The notes beneath the pieces are model-generated. The model was not told where the DNA came from. It worked only from the letters and a program-made list of their open reading frames with translations, and did no database searches. A stretch of DNA of 64,000 nt, taken from assembly GCA_947623455.1 (NCBI GenBank), contig OX392536.1:36275465-36339464 (forward strand), given 5' to 3'. Of this stretch, positions 13,901 to 25,862 are shown in pieces. Position 1 is the first letter of the stretch. Every line of letters begins with the position of its first letter. This DNA comes from Mimachlamys varia (taxonomy: Eukaryota > Mollusca > Bivalvia > Pectinida > Pectinidae). The translations under genes were made by a program, and so were the position numbers.

Positions 13901-16122
13901 GGAAACAATGATATGCTGAGGAAAGTTTGTACATCGAATTATTGTCACCCTGGATAGGTGGTTTTTACGTCCTTTTAACGGCCAGGGCAATTTAAGGACG
14001 TCCTCCTATGTATGGGTGTGTTGAGCGCGTGTGTATTTGGGAGGCCTTGGTATGGTCGTATAAGCCTTTTTTGCGATGGCCTAGATATTTTGCCAAATTA
14101 AAGTGTTACCCGACTGCCGAAAGCCTATAGCAGATAACAGCATACACTTAGATAGCATGACTTAGGAATTATTCTGTGTAAACAGCCTTGTTTTATCTAC
14201 GTATAGCTTAATGTTCTATCTACATGTAAATGGAGATGACATATAGTAATAATGCATGTGTTATATTTGTCGCATGTTGAAATAAAGGGTATATCTTAAC
14301 ACTTCTCTCTTCTTGAGCCTAGGACACTCTGACGGCGAATAAGTTATAGTATAAGCAACGAAAAAAGGCTCGGCGGATTGATATTTATTCAAATATGGCG
14401 TCGTTCAAGAATTTAAAACATGGAATATATATGGAATTAATTCCTCTTGTTATACCATACATTGTTTCTGGGAAACGTTTGATTCCAATTATGCGCATTC
14501 GAAATTCGCAAACATGGCGGCGCCCTGCAGTTGTGACGTCCGACTTCGGAGAGCGTCACAATCAGATCACTGTGTCAATGCGCGTACATAACGACCGTTA
14601 TAGATAAAGAAATAAATTCGAAATGCAAGTAACATTACTTTACTTAATACCACATATACAAGTAATGTAATGGAAATAAGCGGTAAAATTGGTATAAACA
14701 TGATAAAGTTGACTTTGTGGGCTTTACATTTGTAAAACAAACAAAAAATGGTTAGTGGTTGATTGTTTGGCCTTTCCGCAACGGTTGTCTTAACTTGAAA
14801 AACTAGCTTTACAGGAAAAAAATACTAAAAACCGTACATGAGGGAAAAAAGGCGAAAAATCTAAACAAATGACCTGTGCTGGGACACGGATAATTCTACA
14901 ACCAAGTTTGCAATCTTTAATTTTAACTAGAACTTAGGAAAAACATTCCTTTTTTTGGCGGTCAAATTTTGGGTTCTAAAATCGTTTTTTGGCCCTTTTT
15001 GGTTATTTTTTATGTGGTACATGTAACATGATTTCACACACGTAACATACATAGAAAAATGAGTTTTGTAGTGGAAATTGTAGTTGACAGACATATATAC
15101 CGAATTAATATTGTTTTGTTAGTTGATACTTTTGTATTTAAATTTCTAAGACATGGGACTTGTTATTTTCAGAATCGATCTACTTTTCTGTGGTCTGCTA
15201 CATTGTACCTTACATATGCTAACGCGGACCATAGAATATGGTCGATGTCAACTACTCGCATACTACTGTATACATGTACGCAGTCAAAATGAGGTACAAT
15301 CCTTGTATGTACTTACAAAAAGTAGTGAATTTTTACTCCGCGTTCCAGTGTTGTGAATGTAGATGGTATATATCTTTAATAATATTTATAATATTATTTG
15401 AGTCATATCAATGTTGAAATAAAAAAAGTACATGTACTTACATGTACAACAATGAGCTTTGCTTCACGTCCCATGGGTCTGCAGAGGAATCTTTATACAC
15501 AGTCCAATCTGCACAGCCTAGTGTTTTGGGTTTACCACAGAAAAAAGAGAAGTTATAGTTCTGTGTTGTAAAGTTACAGTAATCTGTTACGTTAGGAATA
15601 TTTGGTACAACGCTACAAATACTTGACTCTGTCACGTTTTGTTTCTTAAATCCTGCTCTTAGGAACCTTGACAAACCATATTTATGTACTATATTCATAA
15701 AAATTCCAACATGTTCTTTGGTATTTCCAATAGCAAACATTAGCTCTGGATTGCCGGCCCACATAGCTTTGACAATTCCCGTGTAGGACCCATTGTCATG
15801 GTCGATCACATAACCGGAAACGGAAGCTTGAAGGGAAGGTTCTCGTAGCCATACCCTGAGCATGTCACCTCCCCGTGTTGACCGCTTTCCTCTTCCGTTG
15901 TACAATACAATGTCGACCAGGATGTCATCTCCGATTCTGACGTCAGATCCTGTATTTCTTATGCTGACCATTGAGGTGGTGATATTCACTAGCGACAGGA
16001 AGTCTGTGAAGTCTGTGTAGTTCATGTACATATCCAGTCGGTCTAAAGCTTTTCGTGACAAGGTCCAGCGTACATCATACTGGTATTCTTCTCTCGGACT
16101 CGGAAATGCTACTTGAATAAAC
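10170..16122 (-). CDS. NXPE-family (neurexophilin and PC-esterase domain) protein, 5' end missing
   Basis: Two strong minus-strand exons: 16122-15442 (226 full codons, starts in phase 2, ends AT before gtaagt) and 10957-10170 (starts with two bases of a split codon, ends at TAG). The first exon codes the family's N-terminal region: WTLSRKALDRL, IGDDILVDIVLYNGRGKRS, GGDMLRVWL, a DHDNGSYTG turn and a LGCADWTVYK segment. The last exon codes the PC-esterase-like part: PTGYFYNGNWRSRICK, then LITGDSTTRNW (GDS block with the presumed nucleophile) and QWDATVGNENVDIHP (Asp-His block), ending FSFIC as family members do. The exon phases (2 then 1) do not join directly, so at least one exon between them is needed. 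The N-terminal membrane or signal segment was not found. NXPE proteins are mostly type II membrane or secreted, with uncertain substrates; glycan O-acetyl chemistry is inferred from the GDSL/PC-esterase fold. Confidence 0.85.
11330..11700. mobile_element. Foldback element family E, copy 2
   Basis: Reverse-oriented relative to 3803-4205: gtgaaataagtactatatcc, tcgtgtgacctgtttctcccacaatac, gatgacgtcgtcaacaatca, gttgaataacatccaac. It lies in the intron of the NXPE gene. Confidence 0.65.
11779..11801 (-). CDS. Possible 23-nt micro-exon joining the two NXPE exons
   Basis: On the minus strand, gcatgttcag precedes ATATAACGTC and a gtgtac donor follows 23 bases later. It would complete the split codon at both sides and add IYNVATNIR, which resembles the N-I-R-V stretch found at this place in family members. 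The donor is weak and the exon tiny, so this is only a phase-compatible candidate. Confidence 0.22.
12410..12790 (-). repeat. Dispersed repeat family B, copy
   Basis: Contains catggcgggtgttgtcgatgaa and the family's end ttagttcttgtttg; diverged. Confidence 0.65.
12818..13170 (+). repeat. Dispersed repeat family C, copy 1
   Basis: acgtcctaataacagccagggtcatttaag ... cggtcacattatactgacaacgggcgaaccagtcgtccc. It resembles short interspersed repeats common in mollusc genomes; copy 2 at 13960-14150 is partial. Confidence 0.6.
13170..13960. other. No gene found, AT-rich NXPE intron
   Basis: No open frame, palindrome or repeat stood out. Confidence 0.5.
13960..14150 (+). repeat. Dispersed repeat family C, copy 2 (partial)
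   Basis: acgtccttttaacggccagggcaatttaaggacg, then gtatttgggaggccttggtatgg, as in copy 1. Confidence 0.6.
14160..15437. other. No gene found, NXPE intron
   Basis: A CpG-richer patch at 14480-14580 (atggcggcgccctgcag) is the only compositional change. Confidence 0.45.
15442..16122 (-). CDS. NXPE-family N-terminal exon
   Basis: Acceptor gttacag before GTTTATTC; donor AT|gtaagt at 15441. The reading frame runs upstream of the first internal start as FIQVAFPSPREEYQYDVRW, so this is an internal exon, not the first. It holds the immunoglobulin-like filamin/NXPE segment with GGD and NGSYTG motifs and several N-glycosylation sequons (NYT, NIT, NVT, NFS). Confidence 0.87.
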
Positions 16123-17120
16123 CTGTAACAGAGTAAAAGAGTCGACTGTTTAAATGTTTCGCATTGTGACAGATCCTACGGTTGATTTATACCACGTGTA
16201 GAGATATATGATAGCAGTGCCGTTTTCTTTTCTGTGGAACATCCGATTCGTCCGCTTTTTAAGGTGGAAGTCCTGGTATTTGTTGAAAATAAAGTCGTTT
16301 AAATATAAGGCCCCAAACGAGATGCCTGGGTCCGAATGGCTATGCCTTATACCCAATTTGAATGTTTACCTTGATATATCTTATTTGCCATTTGGCTATT
16401 TACAAATGCTTGTTTTATTTTTACAAAGAGTGAATATGGACCCTCTATCCGAGAATTGGTTCGGTTATTACAGCTCCTGTGTTTATACATAGAACGGTAA
16501 ATATTAACTTCACTTCCGGTTTTAGACATGTGCGTGTACCCAAATTGATACCCAACCAGGAAAAGCAATGAAGTGCCATAACTGTTATGTTTTGTATGGA
16601 GATTACCTTGAATAATAAGGATGTAAGTATACTTTCTGTGCCGTATTATAAAGAATAGCAAGTGTTTTTACTGTTATAAAGTCTACAGAAAGTTCGTTCA
16701 ACACATGTACAAATGTAACATTCGGAACACTCAATGTGCAGTAATTATTGTATCTTTTCTAATTTGTTCCCCTGTCTGTTTCCTTGTGATTAGAGTTTAA
16801 TAAGATATCAAGGAGTTGACTTGTCTTTTATGTTTACCAATTATACATAATCAGCTGATAATAGGGACCCAGTGGAAATAAGCCTTTATATCAACAGTGT
16901 AAGGCTGTATGGGCTATCCCAAGTTAAAGGATGAAAGAAATTAAAATCTGTGATTATAATTAATATCTGTGATATATGATTCAATGGTCATCTAAATATT
17001 GCATTCTTTTATGTATTTTATTGTTGCCTTTAACCTGACTAAATGTTATTATTACAAATTCATATGAAGAATTGTTAATATAAAGGATAAGATATGAATC
17101 GAAATAGTACAAAAATCTGA
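16123..17120. other. No exon found upstream of the NXPE N-terminal exon
   Basis: The missing 5' NXPE exon should lie at or beyond here; I saw no phase-2 exon with a membrane segment. Confidence 0.4.
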
Positions 17121-17124
17121 AATA

Positions 17125-17910
17125 CCCTATTTTATATCTTCAAATACACACACTAATCGATATTTTCACACGATGAAAAAAGAACAGAAAGAAAATTAAT
17201 CAATCTGATAAAGCAATGTTTTAAAAAAATAAATGCCCCATTGTCAATCAGTATTTTGTTGAAATTTCAATATGTTCAGAATAAAATTGAATAAATTCAT
17301 TAAACTGATAATCAAATTAAATAATAACACGATATGTGATAACATCCAGTTTGAATGAAAACATGATTAACCAGTTTTTAAAATAATTGTCATATACCAT
17401 CTGATGTCGATGCATAAATATCATCAATTTTCAAAGATGAAATGTTTTTGCAAGATATAAAAATTGTATTCGAATCGTGATTATTTTTTTAAGTTAATTT
17501 GTTTATGACCGCAATTGACCTTGTGACAAATTCAAAACAAGCTGCAAAGAGGTTTATACACATGAACCTCGTTAGAATAGGATTCGGTCGTTTAATTGGT
17601 TTCATGAAATAATATTCTATACGTATACATTACTTCTCGTTCGACGGCTACAAGTTCTAACCAACGAGGACATTCACAGTTTCGCATACACGTTTGGATG
17701 CTTACATCTAGACATGCATAGTAACTAGCGATCAATGCTTAAGAATTTGAAGTTCTGACCACAGACCTAGTTGAAATAAAATACTGTTGTGTATAATTAG
17801 GGGATTGTACGTTGTTTTGAGTGGTTATACTGGCGATTAGAACATGAAATTTGGTTTGAACTCGAGACCGATAGGTCGAGAGTTTAAACCAAATTTCATG
17901 TTCTAATCTT
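17125..17910 (+). repeat. Duplicated block, copy B, first part
   Basis: Matches 1-505 and 930-1200; lacks the foldback region 506-930. Confidence 0.9.
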
Positions 17911-18790
17911 TGGAAGTGATATGTAAAAAGAAGATTCGTAGAAAGATCGTTGTTTGTTAAATTGTTTGCGGCCAAGTAAAACTGACTGCACAACCTAATT
18001 TCTGAGATGATGTACGCCTTCAAGTATGTAACATTACATGTATTAAATGCAATTCTGAGTATAATCAGGAATTTGATTCCATAATTTACCCATAACTTTG
18101 TACATGTTATTGTGAAAAACAAAACAAACAATGCAAATACAGGTGTACCTCGTAGATGTAATTTCTCAAAACCGTCGTCTGACAGATCCTCCGTTTAAGC
18201 GCCAACTGACCATGATTAGTAATACTAAATGCTTCGAATTCGTGGGATTAATAGCACAATACAGTAACAAACATGTCATTATTGTAGACTTATACAAATT
18301 TATGAAAACTGAATCTTTAATCCAAGTCACATTTAAGGTTTTAACCGTCCAAGTAGGTTTAATGTTTGCTGTTTTATGCAGAACCCGTTGAGGGAAAAAG
18401 AAAGCAAAACCGTAATTACAAAGAAATAATTAGTTTGCCCATTTGAATTATGATTTCATTTGGTATTTTTTGGGGAAATGAATGACTTCATTGGAGTATC
18501 TTACCACAGGGACTTGAACATTTTTACTAGCTTTATTATTACTATTATTATTATCTCATTAGAAATTGGATCAATATTACTCTGTGAATAAACGAACACT
18601 TGGCTAGCCATATCATTTCCAAATGTACTAATTCCCCGTTATCGACTGTTTTGATCATCTAAGTAGCTATAATATTTTACAATCACACCACTGAATTTCA
18701 CTTTACTCTTTTTATAACAAATCTTCAAATTCAATCAAACAACCCCAACATGAAGGTAGGATGATAAAGTCTACATTTGTATGGAACTCT
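17910..18790. other. No gene found; unique to block copy B
   Basis: No match to the corresponding 1260-2340. No supported exon. Confidence 0.45.
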
Positions 18791-20985
18791 GAATTGTTCA
18801 ATCAAATCACAAGTGCTATAATCGTCAAACATCTTAGATCATGTTTCAATTAAAGATTTTAATATCATGTATTATTACATTTTTACCAGTGAAATATCAG
18901 AAAATATTAGCTTGATAAAACTTATGATATAAAAAAATTGTATCATCACTATTGATGATATCAGTTTCGGCCCAATATCATGGCGAACTAATGTGTACTA
19001 ATTTTTTCGTTATTCTTGAATCAAATCGTATAAAGAAAGGCAATTTAAAATTAAAACCTGTATAATATTATGGAAATTAATAGATATCAAATTAATTTTA
19101 TAAATATGATTTTTGTATTTTTAATGTATTTTGAACACAAAATAGAACTTCATCCTGTGGTATATTAATATTCTATAAACTTAAGACACTCTCTCCCGAT
19201 CAGTTGTAACCGCAAATTTTATAAACGAAATCAGACTTTAGGGAATTTCGAAAATGTTATAAAAAGAAAATTCAATGATTTGCCAATAAATATCAAATGT
19301 ATTTCGTTCGTATTGCAGATTAACAATAAGTTTTCACTCGTGCTTCGCAATCGTGAAAATATAAACAAAACTGCCATACTAATGAAATTTATTTGATATT
19401 TAATGGGAGCCATTGAATAGCCTCTATATATCGAAAGACACACAGCAAAACGTATAACGTACAATGTAAAAATTGCATTGCATGTCAAATAGCATTTAAC
19501 TATCATAAAAGTATAGATTAGAAAAAGATAGAACATACCGAAGCGTCAACAAAACTATAATCAAAACTCAAAATCGATTAAACTGGGGGCAAAATATGAA
19601 CGAATGAAAAACATACATGGCAATCTTTGTACAGTGTAAAAGTACAGGAGAATAAGACTAGAGCCTGTATTCAAGAAAGCGCTCTCATGTTCAAGCATGG
19701 GTTTTTTACTCAGGATAGCTTTCTTGTATCTCACCTAAATCATGTTTACGATCAAACAGTCAACTACAAATATTGAAACTAGTATTCAGCTCCAAGTCTC
19801 TTCAATCTTTTGCCAAATCCTTGACATAGTAATATTTTTCAAACAGTCCATAGTTGAAATACGTAATTAGGCTTGGGCAAATATTCGTGCTAGAGCATGA
19901 GAACGGTTTCATGAATACAGGCCCATGTGTTCCTGAAGATAAAGCGTCTTCTGCTTCATCAACGAAACATACAAAATATAACACAACTATAAGGACCAAG
20001 AGGGACCTACATATATGGGGATAACAACCTTTCAATGGCAAAATCCAAGATGCCGGCCTTTTAGCCATTTTGATTTTCTGATCAGTCCAAAAATCAACAG
20101 GGCAAAACAACAGACCAAGGACAACCTATCTATGAAATTTTAGTACTTCTCAAGAAATAGCGATAACAAACTTTCATTTCAAAATCTAAGATGGCCACCT
20201 TTCAGCCATTTTGTTTTTTGATCAGTCCCAAAATTAAAAGGATACAATAAAGGACCAAGACAAACATAAATTATGCAATTTGAGAAAGATCCATTCGGTA
20301 CTTTTCAAGAAATAGCGTTAACAAGAATTTTATAGTAATAGATCTACTTAAAAATGAGAAATGTATAGACGATTACATACAGATCGCAACTTCAATCCAA
20401 CCTTAATGCTATCACCATTACCGAGGAAAAGATTATGTGACCCTAACATATGTCATACCTTAATAAATACGCATTTATATGAAATGCTTGTGTTGTTTCA
20501 GCTTATAATAGATTGTCGTTAGTACCTACCATGTCCTGGTGTCCTGTAAACACAGGTAGACTGTCCAAATAGCTGTCACCAGTGATAAACATATCAGTAT
20601 CCGTCTTAAACGAATTGATTTGTTTACAGCCATTGATCAATTCATACATTGAAATGTCGTTTACACTAAACACTACTGTTCAACACCGGCAAAAGTACTT
20701 GCCCACATACCCTAAATCAGTTTTGCTCAGGTTGTTGCCGCAAGCTATCGGTATTACATGTACTTCCGCTTATGAACTCAAATATTACTGAATTCGAAGA
20801 TGTGTATATATACAGTACCACAGAAATAAGAAACTGCCTCTTTCCCTTGGCGAAGCACACCCTTATCGTTTAGTGTAGATTAATTTCTACCACAAAAGGT
20901 CAGTGTAATTCAACTCTCAGGGTATCAAATAATCATTACAACTGTTTAATAACATTTTGTTTAAACCACACGTGGAATAAAAAAC
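18790..20985 (+). repeat. Duplicated block, copy B, second part
   Basis: Matches 2340-3900. The extra 19228-19850 contains a family B fragment (19540-19690). The match ends inside a family E element at about 20982. Confidence 0.9.
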
Positions 20986-21980
20986 TCAGATTCCTTTATG
21001 TCAAATAATTTTTTGGAGATCTTCATCACCGTTCATGTGAAATTCAAGGTGACGATTTTTTCAAGAAAATTTCAATTTCTGTAAGTTGACCGTCAAGGTC
21101 AGTAAAGGATTATAAACTACCAGCATCTGAGGGGGTATTAGTTATCCTACTGATGACAGCTCTATAGTTAGTTAAAAAGGAGTTAACTGACAAAAAGTCA
21201 AATTAAGAACTTATCAAATGTCAAATATCAAAATCACATTTTACAGCAGCTTTTCGCCATTACTCATTTCTTGAAATGAAATTATGAAGCGAAGTTGGTC
21301 AGATTAGCAAACCAAAAACCAAGATCGCCGAGTCAAAAGTCAAGGTCAAATATTGTCTTTTTTTACTAATGACTTGTTATGTTAGACATTATGAGGCAAA
21401 GTTGGTTGGAATATATACAAGGAGACAACAGAACAAAGTCAAGGTCATCAGTTACAAGGTCAAGGTCAAATGTTTAAGCTTTTCGGAGATGACCATATTT
21501 ATGACATTATGATGAAGATAAACTGGTGTCACTTACTGATGACCGAGTTACAGTACAAAAAAGTTGGTCGACACAAAAATGACGAAAATCAAAAGGTTTA
21601 ATAAATAGTAACAAAAACAAATTCAACAACAACCCAATAACACACCGTGCAATTCATCACAATTAAATATGGTCACCGTGGTAAATCTACAAGTAAAGAA
21701 AGTACACATTAGCAAACATGAATATTTACATATACATGTAAAATTGTAAATGCAAAAAACAAAAACGCGACATATTTTCCATTAAATTGATTTTGAATTA
21801 AAATAATTCCTTTTAAAATTAGTAATAGCAAGTTAAGAAAAATTATCTGATTTCATGTATGCACTCCAAAAATTTTCCTAATTGACAACAACAATTCGTT
21901 CAATAACTAGATATGAAGGACTAACATGACTGCTCACCATGGTATATATGAGTGCTCGGCCGATCTCCACCTCCCTAGGT
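20985..21980. other. No gene found; scattered aaggtcaa motifs
   Basis: gtcaaggtca recurs at 21090, 21345, 21435 and 21462, like the core of pearl-type elements, but no unit or ends could be set. Confidence 0.35.
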
Positions 21981-21985
21981 TCCGT

Positions 21986-22044
21986 CTAACCAGTCAGGGA
22001 TCCGGTAATGTTGAAGGCGAACAACAGCAGGAGACCAGAGATCA
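21986..22044 (-). CDS. Exon 3: hydrophobic C-terminal tail
   Basis: Acceptor tttatatttcag; completes the split Leu codon and adds 18 residues before TAG. A 35-bp tandem repeat (22064-22165) lies 20 bp inside the intron next to it. Confidence 0.6.
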
Positions 22045-23703
22045 CTGAAATATAAAGGTTCGGACGTTACTGGAGAAGTCACGTGGTAGTGGAAACATAC
22101 GTTACTGGGGTGGTCACGTGGTAGTGGAAACATACGTTACTGGGGTGGTCACGTGTTGGTGAAGATTCGGTTGGTCAAATCAGAAAAGAAATGAAATTTC
22201 CCACTTGTGAAAAATATAACTTATATAGACCGAATAATTTTCTATATTTCCCCGATAAAAATGTAATAAATAAATGTATAGCATTCGCTAATCATCGATA
22301 CCATATTTGTCAATCTTAGAAGAGGTGTTCTAGCCAGGACATGGTGTTACAGTATATAAATGTATCGCCATTAGGATAAGATGAATCAGAACACCTGATT
22401 GTACATTTATAATCATTATCATTATTATTATTAATTTTTTTTTACATATTTTAAGTTCTCGGTCCCTTAGTATAATATGGGTACATCACAGTAATATATC
22501 GTTTGTATTGAACGACAGTGTGTGGTAAAAATAAATAAAATTGCGAACTTTGTTTTGCGTGAGATATCCTTTTCTGAAGATCTGGCACAGATATATCTTT
22601 AGATGTTTGGAGGGTCGGGTACATATACATACAACTAGAAATACTACTAATATGACAACGTTTTAAGAACGCACGTTTCAGTTCACGAATAAATAACAAC
22701 ATTTCGATACATATAATATATAAATTTAACATAATTTTTGTGAATGTCCTTTTCCTACTTAATTGTCGTTTGAATATACGTCGTTTCAAGATAAAAAATG
22801 AAAATTACTGTAATATGATAAAAAGTTGTTTAATTGATTAATCATCTGTCAAAAAAATCAAATAGTTTCCAGAATGATTTATACGTTTCAAAAGCATGAA
22901 CTAGTATTGTGTTCAACACAATGACAGAACACCATTCATCTCCAGCACACACACACATGAACACATACATAGGGAGATAATAGCCAGGTGGCATATGGCT
23001 GGTAGTTATAGTGCCTGATAAAGCAGCTCCTGCGAATTCTTCATAATTGTATAGGTGGTTTATTTATTGTATCGAATTATACATATATGTGTATTGTTAA
23101 GCGTTTTATGTTAATTAGGTAGGGCGCACTTTTAAATGGTGTACATATTATTATTATAGAAATTCACACTTACAGAGAGCGAAGTTGGAGCTCTTTTTCT
23201 GTTGAAGGTTTCCGTAGTTGTAGTAGTAGTTACTCAGGCCGTAACCGGAACCGTAGCCTGCCATTCCGTATCCGGGGTTACCATATCCGGAGTACTGGGC
23301 CGCAACAAAGGCCACCAGGCATGGGATCAGGATCAGGGCGAGACACTTGTTCATCTTGTAGCTGTGAAATAACATAGCGAGCATTCAAAACATTTCTCAT
23401 GGAAGACAAAGTAACTCACATTCTTTTGAGGAAATGAAAATGTTTTTGGCTTTCTAAGAATGACGCGAGGAAAAAAACATTTTTGCAAAAACAAAAAAAC
23501 AAAATAAAAACATACGTTAATTTATCCTTCAGACTTGTACTTTCAATTATATTAGCTTAACGAAAAATGTCGATCAAGTTCAACCAATCAAGCTATACAA
23601 TTATTTCCATATATGATTATATACATAGATTATACACAAATAGTTAGCTTATGGGCGTGAACATCTATGCTTACCTTTCGGTTGAGTCGTGAAGATCAGA
23701 ACT
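21986..23703 (-). CDS. Small secreted Gly/Tyr-rich protein, three exons, 79 residues
   Basis: Exon 1 (about 23703-23675) is non-coding and ends in gtaagc. Exon 2 begins after ttcacag at 23361, with ATG at 23354, and ends at 23174 before gtaagt; exon 3 runs 22044-21986 after atatttcag and ends in TAG. The phases fit (1 base, then 2). The product starts MNKCLALILIPCLVAFVAAQ, a clear signal peptide. A Gly/Tyr-rich stretch follows (YSGYG, GYGMAGYGSGYG, NYYYNYG), then QQKKSSNFAL, and exon 3 adds a hydrophobic tail LISGLLLLFAFNITGSLTG. Such GY-rich secreted proteins are typical of molluscan shell matrix, byssus or periostracum, but I recognise no named family. The hydrophobic tail could be a membrane anchor or GPI signal. 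If exon 2 is read past its donor the protein ends within six residues, giving a tail-less form. Confidence 0.7.
22064..22165. repeat. 35-bp tandem repeat, 2.7 copies
   Basis: acgttactggggtggtcacg then tggtagtggaaacat, starting at 22064, 22099 and 22134, in the last intron of the Gly/Tyr-rich gene. Confidence 0.9.
22925..23125 (-). repeat. Dispersed repeat family D, copy 2
   Basis: Reverse complement matches 6858-7090 (tacaattatgaagaattcgc, ctggagatgaatggtgttctg). It lies in the intron of the Gly/Tyr-rich gene. Confidence 0.75.
23174..23354 (-). CDS. Coding part of exon 2: signal peptide and Gly/Tyr-rich region
   Basis: 60 full codons plus one base. The start at 23354 is chosen over the upstream ATG at 23384 because the latter lies before the acceptor and would precede the signal peptide with a poor N-terminus. 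Confidence 0.72.
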
Positions 23704-23735
23704 GCCTGTCCTAAGCAATGGCCTGGATTTATATC
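23675..23735 (-). promoter_or_regulatory. TATA box, start site and 5' UTR exon of the Gly/Tyr-rich gene
   Basis: Minus strand ATATAAAT at about 23734-23727 sits roughly 30 bases before AGTTCTGATC, and a strong donor CGAAAG|gtaagc follows at 23674. This is a classic core promoter with a short non-coding first exon. Confidence 0.6.
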
Positions 23736-24402
23736 CGTAGGACGGAAGTGTTACGGTCACGGCCGTGGCGTAATGTTCCGTCGGTTACTTCCTGGTCACT
23801 ATAATTACTGCAATGCGTCGTAACATAGGCGCAACGTGTACCGCTACGGGGTTCGACTACAACGTTTTTAACGGGTAGGTCATACTGACCATGGCTTATT
23901 ACCCTGTGGACACGCTCGTATGGAAGTTGTGCAGTCTGTATGTAAATCAATAATGAATATGAAAAAAAATTAACTGAATAACTTAAATAAAGCAATGGTT
24001 ATAGTATACTTTCTATCGCTCGCGAGTAAGTTGTACAGTACGTACACGTGTGTAAAATGACAAGCAAACAATTATATAATTTTAGAAAATAACGGAATAA
24101 AAAAATGAAGAACTTATAGTAAACTTTCTATTATAATACACTGTCTATATTATTTTATGCATCACGTGACTGAATGCTGCCTTCCCATTGGCTATACACA
24201 TGGATACTATGAGGCTCAACCGTGCACTATTAAATTTGGCGCGATGTTCAACGTGGAATTATTATGACGTCACTATTTCGTTACGTCGTGCTACTGCTCT
24301 GCTAGAATAGCTGACTCTGGAAACAAGACCAAAACTGGGTGGTCTAGCATAATAAAATGATGTTTTTGTGTATACGTGTGTATTTTAATGGAAGGGTGAT
24401 GT

Positions 24403-24553
24403 ACTAAACCCATTATGGCCCTGTTAAGAGGGCACTATTGCCTCATATAATTGTCTCGTGATGAGATAGTGCCCTCGCCTTCGACTCAGGCACTATTCCA
24501 TCCCTCGACGATACCATGAGGCAATAGTGCCCTCTCAACAAGGCCATAATAGA
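24403..24553. repeat. Long palindrome
   Basis: attatggccctgttaagagg and gcactattgcctcat on the left; the complement is on the right. The centre holds a second pair (agatagtgccct / aggcactatt). Confidence 0.85.
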
Positions 24554-24554
24554 T

Positions 24555-24870
24555 TAATAGTATACTATATATTTTTATAGTATAGTCTCTCTATTGTTAT
24601 AGTATGCTCTCTATTTTGATAGTATACGCTCTATTATTATAGTATACTCTATTTAAGTATAGTATACTCTTTACTTTTTATAGTATACTCTATTATTATA
24701 GTATACTCTATTATTACAGTATATTATTTTAAAAAGCAAATAAACAATGTACTCTCTATTATTATAGTATAACCTCTATTATTATAGCATACTCTCTATC
24801 ATTATAAATGTAGTATATATAGCCTCTATTATTATAGAATATATACTCTCTATTATTTTCTTTCCTACTC
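24555..24870. repeat. Degenerate tandem repeat of tagtatactctattattata
   Basis: About 13 imperfect units of 18-24 bp. Confidence 0.8.
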
Positions 24871-25860
24871 TATATCATCGTAACTTATACTTCCTTTAAC
24901 AAACCGACTAAAACAATTTACAACATATGATCGGTTAAGTAATTACGACAGAACGAACGGACAAATAAATGTTCCATTTTTTCAAGCTATTTGCCCCTTT
25001 ATCGAGACAAAAAAATACGTTACATTACATAAACAGAAAATATGCTTGGATCATGTATTGCTTGAAAAGAATCGTGAAGAAAAACGAAGTTTAAACAAAA
25101 TACATAAAACATGAAACAAGGTTATCAATATAAATGATAAATGAGACCGAATATAGTCCCTTCAGCTGATCGGACGCCGAAGGTCCTGCTAAATCAGCAA
25201 AAAAAACCCCAACCTATAAGGTGATGTTTCGTAGATGTTAAATTCACTCAAAAATGGTGTTTATAATCGATAGCGATAGTTACCAAGTTATAATATATCA
25301 TTCATAGTCATGAGATTATGTATGTATTATATCACGTGATGTAACTTAATTGTTTGTGATACATTTATAGAGGAGAGTCCATGATTTAACAGTCTATTAT
25401 CCGTGTATCATTGTCTGGCAATATAATATGTTTTAATCAGGATTTTAATACCGTACTATAAACTGATAAAACCATACTCATTATTCTGGAACGAACTAGC
25501 TTTTACCTCTAGATATGCAGCTTCCTTGGAAGTTTTCAAAACACTATCAAAACCAGATTTGAATTAGCTGGAACGTCTATTTTGGTTTTGGTAACTGGAA
25601 AATCAATTTAATACATACAAATATGTACCAAGTGACGTCACCAAAATAGTTCAAAATCCAGTTTGAATTAAACAAAAAAATTACGCTGAGAAGTTAGACG
25701 ATTGTTGTTCCGAGTCGTCGACATATTTAGGCTTCAAATTAGATACAGCAGTTATTTAAGCAATGAATGATTTAGCAAATGTTGTTACAGACCTATAACA
25801 CACATTGCTATTGGTGACTAACAAATAAATACCGGTCGGGCTTTATGTAAGTTGTAGGCA
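24870..25860. other. No gene found
   Basis: AT-rich; the CRISPR-like or coding structure one might look for is absent. Confidence 0.45.
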
Positions 25861-25862
25861 AT

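Noticed and set aside
14395..14607. 70-codon frame in a CpG-richer patch
   Set aside because: No domain or splice context; compositional bump inside the NXPE intron.
23729..23995. 88-codon minus-strand frame upstream of the Gly/Tyr-rich gene
   Set aside because: It overlaps the promoter, has no recognisable domain, and its end covers the TATA box.
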